Below, piece after piece: positions 6,163-12,881 of a DNA stretch of 12,881 nucleotides. This DNA comes from Candidatus Krumholzibacteriota bacterium. Its GTDB lineage: Bacteria > Krumholzibacteriota > Krumholzibacteriia > Krumholzibacteriales > Krumholzibacteriaceae. A program made the translations under genes and the position numbers. Under the pieces are notes generated by a model. It saw nothing but the letters and a program-made list of their open reading frames with translations. It made no database searches and was not told the origin of the DNA. The DNA lies in contig DAOVNN010000040.1 of NCBI GenBank assembly GCA_030630165.1, positions 1-12,881 of the forward strand, read 5' to 3'. Within the stretch, counting starts at the first letter, position 1, and the number at the start of each line of letters is the position of its first letter.

Positions 6163-6888
6163 ATGCTGTTTATACCGCTGAAAGATATCAATCCGACCCG
6201 CAGGAAGCCCGTGATCACATGGGCACTGATCGCGCTGAATATCCTCGTCTACCTCTATCAACTCTGGCATGGGTACGGCGGAGCGAATCTCGTGGCTTCA
6301 TTGGGCGCCACCCCTTTCGAAATAACGAGATTGACCGATCTGAACGTACCGATCTCCGGCATTCTTCACGCACCGGGGCCGAAACCGATCTACCTGACCC
6401 TCTTCAGCTCGATGTTCCTGCACGGTGGCCCTCTCCACATCGGGTTCAACATGCTCTACCTCTGGATCTTCGGCAACAACATCGAGGATGTGCTGGGGCC
6501 GGTCAGGTTCATCATCTTTTATCTCGCCGGCGGACTTTTTGCCCACGCGATGCACATCGCAGCCGATCCCGGTTCGATCATCCCGACTATCGGGGCGAGC
6601 GGGGCGATATCGGCCGTCATGGGGGCATATCTTGTACTCTACCCGCAGGCGAGGATAATGACCCTGCTGTGGATATTCATATTCATCCAGTTCATCTACA
6701 TCCCCGCATTCGTGATCATCATCTACTGGATCGTCATCCAGCTCATCAGCGGATTCGTGTCCCTCGGCGGCCAGTTCGGCGGAGGCGTGGCCTGGTTCGC
6801 CCACATAGGCGGTTTCCTCGGCGGGGTGCTGATGATATTCCTCATGGAAGGCGGCCGGGTCTACTGGCTGCGCAGAGGCGACAGGTAA
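6163..6888 (+). CDS. Rhomboid-family intramembrane serine protease
   Basis: Polytopic inner-membrane protease that cleaves substrates within or next to their transmembrane helices. The catalytic dyad is Ser146 in GASG (144-147, followed by AIS) and His214 in AWFAHIGGFLGG. The oxyanion/stabilising residues His92 and Asn96 are in LHIGFNMLYLWIFGNNIED. About six to seven hydrophobic helices fit the 241 residues. An insert between the first two helices (about 45-75) is typical of this bacterial subgroup, which starts with a PLKD-type N-terminus and carries a long L1 loop. Start ATG at 6163 is the first in frame and matches the family's usual N-terminus; no ribosome binding site precedes it. The next gene starts 9 bp after its stop, so the two are probably co-transcribed. 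The natural substrate is unknown. Confidence 0.9.
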   Translation: MLFIPLKDINPTRRKPVITWALIALNILVYLYQLWHGYGGANLVASLGATPFEITRLTDLNVPISGILHAPGPKPIYLTLFSSMFLHGGPLHIGFNMLYLWIFGNNIEDVLGPVRFIIFYLAGGLFAHAMHIAADPGSIIPTIGASGAISAVMGAYLVLYPQARIMTLLWIFIFIQFIYIPAFVIIIYWIVIQLISGFVSLGGQFGGGVAWFAHIGGFLGGVLMIFLMEGGRVYWLRRGDR

Positions 6889-6897
6889 CGGGACCAC

Positions 6898-7920
6898 ATG
6901 ACCCCTCTATTCGACAGACTTGTCATCGACGACCGGGCCGTCGGCGATCCCCTCACCACAAGGATCATGGACAGCCTCATCGATATCGAAACGATCGTGA
7001 CAGACGACGTCAGCAATTTCCTCGGGCCCGGTTCACTCATCCTGAAATTCCACGAGGGCCGCTTCGTGAAGGATTTCCCCGTGACTCCCGGCGCCCCCCC
7101 GTGCGGGGAAAAATATATAGCCGCCCTGCAGGGATGCCTCTACGACTGCTCGTACTGCTATCTCAGATCGTACCTCTCCAACAGCACGATCACGGTGCTC
7201 GTAAACAGCGGGAATATGGAGCGCGACATCAGGGAGGCCCTCCTGTCAGGCACGGTCCGGCTGACGACCGGTGAACTGAGCGACAGCCTGGCCCTCGACC
7301 ATATTACGGGGCTGACCTCTTCGATCCTTCCCCTGCTCGCCGGGACCGATGCGGTCATAGAGGCGCGAACGAAGAGCGCGAATGTCGATCACCTCCCGGG
7401 CCTGGATGGAACCGATGCGGAGACCGCCCGCAGGCACCTGCTCGTCACCTGGACCCTCTCTCCTCCGGAGGCCATAGATTCAGAAGAGCCGGGCGCCACC
7501 CCGCTCGACGAGCGCCTCGGGGCTATGTCGAGGGTATCAGCGGCGGGGATAGGTTTCGCCCTGCGCCTCGATCCGATAATCCCCTTCTACTGGGATGCCG
7601 GTTCGTACAGGGACCTGCTCCAGCAGGTAAAGGATGAGACAGGCGGCGCTCCACGCAGGATCGAGCTCGGTGTACTGAGGTTCCCTCACGGCCTCGTGGA
7701 GAGCGTCAGAAAGGATTCGCCGTACAGCCCGATCCTCCAGGGTGAATACGTGCGCGACAGGGAGGGAAAGATCCGGCTCTACCGCCCCCTGAGGATCGGT
7801 ATCTACCGGGAGGCTACCGCTGTCATCCGGGAGATCTTCCCCGGTACGGTGATCGAGCTGAGCCAGGAAGACCGTACTGTATGGGAGGACGCAGGCCTCG
7901 AGCCACCCGGCATCTGCTGA
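6898..7920 (+). CDS. Spore-photoproduct-lyase-like radical SAM protein
   Basis: Radical S-adenosylmethionine protein of the SPL-like family (COG1533). The cluster motif is Cys80-x3-Cys84-x2-Cys87, within GCLYDCSYCYL, and includes Tyr86 and Tyr88 at the positions of the SPL radical-relay tyrosines. Downstream signatures also fit: TGELSDSLALDH (124-135), EARTKSANVDHLPGL, and LRLDPIIPF in the barrel. However, the hydrogen-donor cysteine of true spore photoproduct lyase is absent. By my alignment the place is held by Glu126, and the only other cysteines are Cys69 and the C-terminal Cys340. Repair of spore photoproduct is therefore unlikely, and the reaction is unknown. The protein is 340 residues, close to the family norm. 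The ATG lies 9 bp after the rhomboid stop with only a weak GGGA upstream, suggesting co-transcription. It converges on the histidine phosphatase gene with a 7-bp gap. Confidence 0.8.
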   Translation: MTPLFDRLVIDDRAVGDPLTTRIMDSLIDIETIVTDDVSNFLGPGSLILKFHEGRFVKDFPVTPGAPPCGEKYIAALQGCLYDCSYCYLRSYLSNSTITVLVNSGNMERDIREALLSGTVRLTTGELSDSLALDHITGLTSSILPLLAGTDAVIEARTKSANVDHLPGLDGTDAETARRHLLVTWTLSPPEAIDSEEPGATPLDERLGAMSRVSAAGIGFALRLDPIIPFYWDAGSYRDLLQQVKDETGGAPRRIELGVLRFPHGLVESVRKDSPYSPILQGEYVRDREGKIRLYRPLRIGIYREATAVIREIFPGTVIELSQEDRTVWEDAGLEPPGIC

Positions 7921-7927
7921 AAGCAGG

Positions 7928-8584
7928 TCATTTCCTGACCGGTGCGGGCATCCCGTCAAATCCCAGCGTCTTCCCGTCGAGATGGGAGACATCCCCCAGA
8001 AGCCTCAGACGAGGCCTGAAGTCTATCATGACAGTGGTGAGCGATGTGTTCGGAAGCGAGAACGACCAGATGTCGTCGGGGGACATTCCGAGGACATGGG
8101 TGAGCCAGGCGCAGATGATCCCCCCGTGTGAGATGATGAGGACATCGCCCTCTGTATCATCTATTATCCCGTCCACAGTGCGGCCGGCCCGTTCGTGGAA
8201 CTCCCCGAAGGGCTCGGCGCCTTCGATGGTCACTTTCGACGGGCTGCGGAACCAGAGCTCGAGCTCCCCGGGATATCTCTCCTCGACCTCGCTGACGAGC
8301 ATTCCCTCCCACTCGCCGAACGAGATCTCCCGGAGATCGTCCATGAACTCTATTGAATGATCCTCGCCGAGGGCCAGGCGGGCCGGCTGGACTGCGCGTT
8401 CCACGCTGCTGCAGAAGACACGCGCGAACTCAATGCCGCGAAGCCTCTCGCCGAGCAACCTGGCCTGGGCCCTGCCGAGCTCGCTGAGATCGACCTCGCC
8501 GTGGTTCCCCTGCACCCTGCGGACGGCGTTCCAGGTCGATTCGCCGTGCCGGACCAGGTGTATTCTTCTGATGGTGTCGCTCAT
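7928..8584 (-). CDS. Histidine phosphatase-family protein (phosphoglycerate mutase-like)
   Basis: Cytosolic phosphatase or mutase of the branch 1 histidine phosphatase superfamily. The catalytic set is complete: Arg12-His13-Gly14 in LVRHGESTWN (His13 is phosphorylated), Arg63 in SSVERAVQPA, Glu86 in LREISFGEWEG, and His153 in ISHGGII. At 218 residues it is in the range of alpha-ribazole phosphatase (CobC) and small-molecule phosphatases, and shorter than the usual 230-250 of dPGM. No cobalamin genes are nearby, so the substrate stays open. The start is well defined: GAGGAGG lies about 4 nt before the ATG. It points away from the lipoprotein gene, with 132 bp between the two chosen starts, and runs convergently into the radical SAM gene. 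Confidence 0.88.
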   Translation of the reverse strand: MSDTIRRIHLVRHGESTWNAVRRVQGNHGEVDLSELGRAQARLLGERLRGIEFARVFCSSVERAVQPARLALGEDHSIEFMDDLREISFGEWEGMLVSEVEERYPGELELWFRSPSKVTIEGAEPFGEFHERAGRTVDGIIDDTEGDVLIISHGGIICAWLTHVLGMSPDDIWSFSLPNTSLTTVMIDFRPRLRLLGDVSHLDGKTLGFDGMPAPVRK

Positions 8585-8716
8585 GTTCCTCCTCGCCGTG
8601 AGATAATCAATCTAGCAGACGGGGCGTTTTATCTCAAGATGCCTTGCGGTAACCGGAACTTTTTCTTACTCTTATTGCCTGACTGATATATGACGTTTCA
8701 TGACAGGATAGTGGGA

Positions 8717-10615
8717 ATGAGAAGGATTATGCTGAAAAGCCTGTTCATACTCCTCGTTCTGGCGGCGACGACAACGTCGTGCACCTCAGCACCGGAGTTC
8801 GAACTCCTCGGAAGGGAGCTGTTCGAAGGGCCGGCACGTAACGCCGCCTGCTTCGACGGGGGCATGATCCTGGCAGCCGGCGGGGCGGTCATAGTGATCC
8901 CTGACGGGACGCCTCCCGGCGAGGGTGTATTCCTGCCCCTCGGCGGCAAGCCGATGGATATCGAGATCATCGGATCGAAAGCATGGATCGCAGTCAACGG
9001 TATCGGCCTCGTCGGGCTCGATCTCTACGATCTGGCCAACCCGAAAGTCTGGACCGCATATGAGATCGCGGACATACGTTCTTGCGCGTCAGTCGGCTCG
9101 TTCCTCATCGTCGGAGGCGACAGATCCGGCCTCTATCTCTTTGAGGCAGACTCCACTCCATTCTCGGATTTACTTTCTCTCCTCTCTCACGTCGAGGGTC
9201 CAGCACCGGGGATAAAGCTGGCCTCAGCAGGTAACCTCACTGCCGCGGTCTCAGGCAGCGAGGTGATCCTGATACAGATAATCTTCGCCACCGACTCCTT
9301 ATATGAGATCTCGAGGTTCGAGGCGCCTTCGAAGATCACAGCGGTTGAACTGAAGCATTCTATCCTCCACCTTCTCTCCCCTGAAGGAGTGGTGTACAGA
9401 TATAATGTGGACGATTCACGCCAGCCCGAATCTATATCTCCTTTGCCGGAAAAAAACATAAGTGATATCTGCCTCATCGGGCGGGGGGGTGGGCTGGCGC
9501 TCCTTGAGTCGGGCCGGATAGTGCCGTTCCCGGTCCCGCTTGTGAATCGATTTCCGAACGATTCTCTCCCTGCCGGCGCTCTATACACCGAACCTCTCCC
9601 ATCCGATCCGCAGTATTCGCTGATGCGCGGAGAGGGTATAACGAAATCCCCGAGCTTCCCCGGCACCTCGATAAGATGCAGTAAGGATAGACTGATCACC
9701 TTCGGGCCGAAGACAGGATTCAATTTCTACAAAAACGAAAAGGGCTATTCGAGGGCGAAAGGCAGTATCCCGGCGAACGGCTTCGCGATGGAACTGACTG
9801 TCCGCGGAGATTATATCTACCTGGCGAACGGCAGGGACGGCCTCAGAATCGGCCGTATTGATAAAGATGGTGCTGTCGAGTGGACGGGCCACGTTCAGAC
9901 AGACGAAGCGAGGGATGTCGCGATAGAGGACGACGTTCTCGTACTGGCCGACGGGGCAAGCGGCATAAGGTTCTACAGAATAACCGTCCCCGACTCCCCC
10001 GCTCTTCTTTCGACGTGGGAATCATTGTCGTATCTATCGGCAGTTAAGTTGCGCGCAGGCAGGGCATACCTCGCCGGCGGACTCCGCGGCATCGAGGTCG
10101 TCGATTTCATGGACCCCACCGCTCCCTCCCTGGTCTGGAACGAGAAGCTCTCCGAGGTCAGAGGGCTGGACGTCGACGATAACCATCTCTATGTAGCGGA
10201 CGGATTCGACGGATTCAGGATCTATTCCCTCGCCGGCGATGTCCCGCAACTCGTTTCGACTATGGATACGCCCGGCTGGGCCAGCGATCTCTGCGTCTCG
10301 GGTGACCTGCTCCATATCGCCGACGGCCAGAGAGGATTCATGACAGTCGATATCAGCGACCGGACGGCCCCCGCAAAACTTGGCAGGATCGAACTCGGCG
10401 CGATCGCAAGGACGCTCGATATGCGCGGGAATGTCGTGTTCATCGCAACGCAGACGCTGGGCATCACCGCTGTAGACGTCTCGAATCCCCGCAAACCAGT
10501 CGTCAGCGCGAGATACCGGACCGTGGACGACGCCCGGGGAGCCTTCGCCGACGACAGGTTCGTTTATCTGGCGAGCGGCTCCGGAGGACTGTATATTTTC
10601 AGATACTTAAAATAG
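8717..10615 (+). CDS. LVIVD-repeat beta-propeller lipoprotein
   Basis: Predicted lipoprotein of 632 residues made largely of LVIVD-type repeats. In the C-terminal part (about 365-632) seven copies recur every 40-odd residues: YLANGRDGLRI, VLADGASGIRFY, YLAGGLRGIEVVD, YVADGFDGFRIY, HIADGQRGFMTVD, FIATQTLGITAVD and YLASGSGGLYIF, with DxxDPxxP-like links. Looser copies (WIAVNGIGLVGL, LIVGGDRSGLYLF) occur near the N-terminus, so one or two propellers are likely. The leader MRRIMLKSLFILLVLAATTTSC ends in a degenerate lipobox with Cys22. I chose ATG 8717 because AGGA lies 8 nt upstream and it gives a short basic n-region. ATG 8690 (nine residues longer) has no ribosome binding site, and ATG 8729 has one too close. 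Such proteins are thought to be surface binding scaffolds; the ligand is unknown. The dsbD-like gene starts 32 bp downstream. Confidence 0.78.
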   Translation: MRRIMLKSLFILLVLAATTTSCTSAPEFELLGRELFEGPARNAACFDGGMILAAGGAVIVIPDGTPPGEGVFLPLGGKPMDIEIIGSKAWIAVNGIGLVGLDLYDLANPKVWTAYEIADIRSCASVGSFLIVGGDRSGLYLFEADSTPFSDLLSLLSHVEGPAPGIKLASAGNLTAAVSGSEVILIQIIFATDSLYEISRFEAPSKITAVELKHSILHLLSPEGVVYRYNVDDSRQPESISPLPEKNISDICLIGRGGGLALLESGRIVPFPVPLVNRFPNDSLPAGALYTEPLPSDPQYSLMRGEGITKSPSFPGTSIRCSKDRLITFGPKTGFNFYKNEKGYSRAKGSIPANGFAMELTVRGDYIYLANGRDGLRIGRIDKDGAVEWTGHVQTDEARDVAIEDDVLVLADGASGIRFYRITVPDSPALLSTWESLSYLSAVKLRAGRAYLAGGLRGIEVVDFMDPTAPSLVWNEKLSEVRGLDVDDNHLYVADGFDGFRIYSLAGDVPQLVSTMDTPGWASDLCVSGDLLHIADGQRGFMTVDISDRTAPAKLGRIELGAIARTLDMRGNVVFIATQTLGITAVDVSNPRKPVVSARYRTVDDARGAFADDRFVYLASGSGGLYIFRYLK

Positions 10616-10647
10616 CTTTACAGCTTTCAGGAAAGGATAGATGACAG

Positions 10648-12477
10648 ATGAGAATCCCACCGACCTTCAGGACGATAGCGCTCATAATTCTCCTGGCCGC
10701 AGCCGCTGCGGCGCCGTCATCGGCCCAGCTCTTCCCCCAGTCCGGCAATCTCGTCGATACCGACGGATACGCGTCGCTTACAGTGTTCCATCCCGGTTCG
10801 ACAGGATTCATCGCGGTAAAGGGAGTCATCAAGGACGAGTGGCACATCAACTCAGACTCTCCGCTCGACAAGTATCTCATCCCGACGATTCTCGAGGTCA
10901 CAGCTCCCGATGGCATTATCATCAAGGGCATCCTCTACCCCGAGCCCGAGATGCTCAAGCTCGAGATCAGCGACCAGAAGATGCCCCTCTATCACGGAAC
11001 GGTCAACTTCGGGGCGATCATCGAGATCTCCGGCGATATCAAGCCGGGCGAGTACAGGATCAGGGCGGCCCTGAGGTACCAGGGATGCAACAACATGACA
11101 TGCCTCGAACCGGCTGTCGCGATCGAGGAGATAACGGTCAGAGTCGGTACGATGGAGGAACCAGGGGAGATGACGCATGACGATATCTTCCTCGCTCCCC
11201 CTTTCATAGACGGCACGGGAGCGCAGGTCACCGCCGGTTCCGGGGATGACGACAACAGCTTCGGCGATATGCTCGAGCAGCACGGCCTGATCCTCGCCTT
11301 CATATTGATCTATATCGGAGGGCTCGCGCTCAATCTCACCCCATGCGTCTTTCCTCTCATTCCGATAACCGTAAGCTATTTCGTCAACCAGTCGGACGGA
11401 AAGACGTCGAGGACCTTCGTCCTCACTCTCTTCTACGTCCTCGGGATGTCTATCACTTACAGTATCCTCGGAATGATCGCCGCGACTACCGGCGGCCTTT
11501 TTGGATCGGCACTGCAGAATCCGCTGGTAATATTCTTCATCGCAGCAGTTCTCGTCGGGCTGGCGACCTCGATGTTCGGCCTCTGGGAGTTCAGGATGCC
11601 GACATTCCTCTCCCGAAGGACCGGACAGGCGAAACAGGGACGCTGGGGCGCCATCATGATGGGGTTGACGGTCGGTATAGTCGCCGCACCATGCATCGGC
11701 CCGTTCGTCCTGGGCCTGCTCATCTACGTCGGAGAGACAGGCAAGCCTGTCCTTGGCTTCCTGATGTTCTTCACCCTCGCCTGGGGCATGGGCACACCGT
11801 TCATCCTTCTCGGAACACTCTCGGGGAGCCTCGCAAGACCCGGGCACTGGATGGTCTGGGTAAAGAAGATCTTCGGCTTCATCCTCATTATGATGGCTCT
11901 CTACTTCGCGAGGCACATCCTCGGCTCCACTGTCACAAATATCGGCTATGTGATCATCTCCCTCACGGCAGGGCTGATGCTCTGGCCGTTCGACCGCACG
12001 CCGCAGGAAGGAAATGCCTTCAAGATCATCAAGATAATCGTGGGCGCGGTATGGCTGATATCGGCGACTTTTATCCTCACCATGCCGGGCGGCCCGTTCA
12101 GAGCTGCCCTCGAGCATGAGGGCGTCGAATGGGAAGAGTTCAGCGAGGCCCGTATCGCCGAGGCGAAAGCGGAAGGCAGACCGGTCATGATCGACTTCTC
12201 CGCCGGCTGGTGCATTCCATGCCGGGAGCTCGACCACAAGACCTTCACCAACGAGGCCGTGATCGATTACTCGGAAAGTTTCGTCAGGCTGAAGATGGAC
12301 CTGACGTCGATAAATGGAGAAAAGAAGCAAATAAAAAGGGACTTCGGCATCAGGGGAGTGCCCACTATAATATTCCTCGACACATCGGGCGAGGAGAAGT
12401 CCGATGCGAGGATCACCGGGTTCATCGGACCCGGACTATTCCTCGAGAGAATGAAGGGCGTCTACAAGAAAGAATAA
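10648..12477 (+). CDS. dsbD: Thiol:disulfide interchange protein DsbD
   Basis: Inner-membrane electron transporter that carries reducing power from cytosolic thioredoxin to periplasmic thiol proteins, for example those used in disulfide isomerisation or cytochrome c maturation. All three modules are present in one chain of 609 residues. A signal peptide (to about residue 26) leads to a periplasmic alpha domain with Cys147 and Cys152 (YQGCNNMTCLEP). An eight-helix beta domain has Cys233 in LTPCVFPLIP and Cys349 in AAPCIGPFVLG. A periplasmic thioredoxin-like gamma domain has WCIPC (521-525) and cis-Pro572 (GVPTIIF). All six redox cysteines are intact. The ATG at 10648 lies 10 nt after AAAGGA; an out-of-frame ATG at 10641 is closer but leads to a spurious frame. 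It is probably in one operon with the upstream lipoprotein (32-bp gap) and the hydrolase-family gene, which starts directly after its stop. Confidence 0.93.
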   Translation: MRIPPTFRTIALIILLAAAAAAPSSAQLFPQSGNLVDTDGYASLTVFHPGSTGFIAVKGVIKDEWHINSDSPLDKYLIPTILEVTAPDGIIIKGILYPEPEMLKLEISDQKMPLYHGTVNFGAIIEISGDIKPGEYRIRAALRYQGCNNMTCLEPAVAIEEITVRVGTMEEPGEMTHDDIFLAPPFIDGTGAQVTAGSGDDDNSFGDMLEQHGLILAFILIYIGGLALNLTPCVFPLIPITVSYFVNQSDGKTSRTFVLTLFYVLGMSITYSILGMIAATTGGLFGSALQNPLVIFFIAAVLVGLATSMFGLWEFRMPTFLSRRTGQAKQGRWGAIMMGLTVGIVAAPCIGPFVLGLLIYVGETGKPVLGFLMFFTLAWGMGTPFILLGTLSGSLARPGHWMVWVKKIFGFILIMMALYFARHILGSTVTNIGYVIISLTAGLMLWPFDRTPQEGNAFKIIKIIVGAVWLISATFILTMPGGPFRAALEHEGVEWEEFSEARIAEAKAEGRPVMIDFSAGWCIPCRELDHKTFTNEAVIDYSESFVRLKMDLTSINGEKKQIKRDFGIRGVPTIIFLDTSGEEKSDARITGFIGPGLFLERMKGVYKKE

Positions 12478-12881
12478 GTGAAACTCGTCACCTACAAGAT
12501 GAACGGGCCCAGGGCCGGAGCGCTGATAGGCGACCGAGTTCTCGATATCAGCGCGGCCAGTCCCTTTCTGCCCTCGACGATCGATGAGATCCTCAGACGG
12601 GGGCTCATCCCCCAGGTGAAGAACCTCGTAGACAATGCCTCCGAGCTGGGCAGGGAACACTTTCTGCCGGCCGGCCCGCTCGAACTCTACCCTCCCGTCA
12701 TAATGCCGGGCAAGGTGATCTGCCTCGGACTCAATTACAAAGGTCACGCGAGGGAGCAGGGCCGCGAGCCGCCTCACCACCCGATGCTTTTCGCCAAAGC
12801 GACGACCTCTCTCAACGGACCATACAACGATATCGTCATCAAGCCGGGCGTCGAGAATGTCGACGCCGAGGCAGAGCTTGC
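12478..12881 (+). CDS. Fumarylacetoacetate hydrolase (FAH)-family protein, 3'-truncated
   Basis: The first 134 codons of a gene cut by the right edge. The FAH fold signature is visible: GKVICLGLNYKGHAREQG (about 80-97), PMLFAKATTSLNGP (about 103-116), then IVIKPG and, at the edge, DAEAEL with the first acidic residues of the metal-binding ExE motif. Family members are metal-dependent hydrolases, decarboxylases or isomerases (acylpyruvase, 2-hydroxyhepta-2,4-diene-1,7-dioate isomerase and similar). The N-terminal 70 residues match the small leading domain of this group. The GTG start abuts the dsbD TAA with no spacer, which suggests translational coupling. The upstream purine tract (AAGAAAGAA) is a weak ribosome binding site. 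An in-frame ATG at codon 8 is the alternative start. The exact reaction cannot be told from this fragment. Confidence 0.8.
   Translation, partial: MKLVTYKMNGPRAGALIGDRVLDISAASPFLPSTIDEILRRGLIPQVKNLVDNASELGREHFLPAGPLELYPPVIMPGKVICLGLNYKGHAREQGREPPHHPMLFAKATTSLNGPYNDIVIKPGVENVDAEAEL

Noticed and set aside
7908..7945. GGTCA-TTTCC-TGACC hairpin between the convergent radical SAM and phosphatase genes
   Set aside because: Only 5 bp and no T-run on either strand, so not a convincing terminator.
8690..8716. Upstream ATG extending the propeller lipoprotein by nine residues
   Set aside because: No ribosome binding site before it, and it would put extra residues before the basic start of the signal peptide. 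ATG 8717 has AGGA at 8 nt.
10852..12330. 492-codon open frame on the minus strand across dsbD
   Set aside because: Antisense shadow of a well-supported DsbD gene. The product is rich in Glu/Asp/Arg with no domain, as expected from GC-rich codon bias.

Overview
The window is a GC-rich stretch from a Gram-negative-type bacterium: it has a predicted lipoprotein, a DsbD-type electron transporter and a polysaccharide flippase. Codon use is rich in ATA (Ile) and AGG/AGA (Arg), and there is an LVIVD-type beta-propeller protein. Both features recall poorly cultivated FCB-group-like lineages, but I cannot fix the phylum from the sequence. I see no tRNA, rRNA, CRISPR array, insertion sequence or integrase.

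Layout, left to right. (1) The 3' part of a polysaccharide (Wzx/MOP-type) flippase, cut by the left edge. (2) A 0.54-kb intergenic region with no large gene but dense in signals: three copies of the palindrome GTAAAC-N4-GTTTAC (or one-base variants), an IHF-like site, a near-consensus sigma-54 (-24/-12) promoter, a 26-codon hydrophobic micro-ORF with a strong ribosome binding site, and two consecutive intrinsic terminators. (3) A UbiA/MenA-type prenyltransferase with its own vegetative-type promoter and probably a TTG start. (4) On the minus strand, a secreted protein with two retropepsin-like domains, followed downstream by a LOG-family protein. (5) On the plus strand, a zinc-dependent dehydrogenase, a rhomboid protease and a spore-photoproduct-lyase-like radical SAM protein. 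(6) On the minus strand, a histidine phosphatase. (7) On the plus strand, an LVIVD-repeat lipoprotein, DsbD and the start of a fumarylacetoacetate hydrolase-family gene. These last three are tightly packed and probably co-transcribed.

Most genes are single housekeeping or accessory functions in short transcription units. The part I think may be undescribed is region 2. Its order, enhancer-like palindromes then a bend site then a sigma-54 promoter then a short transcript with its own terminators, is the classical layout of an activator-dependent sigma-54 gene. The apparent product is only a 26-residue membrane peptide ending in a tandem GKSVW repeat, or else a roughly 190-nt small RNA. It lies just after a polysaccharide flippase gene, so a link to envelope or exopolysaccharide control is possible but is inference only.
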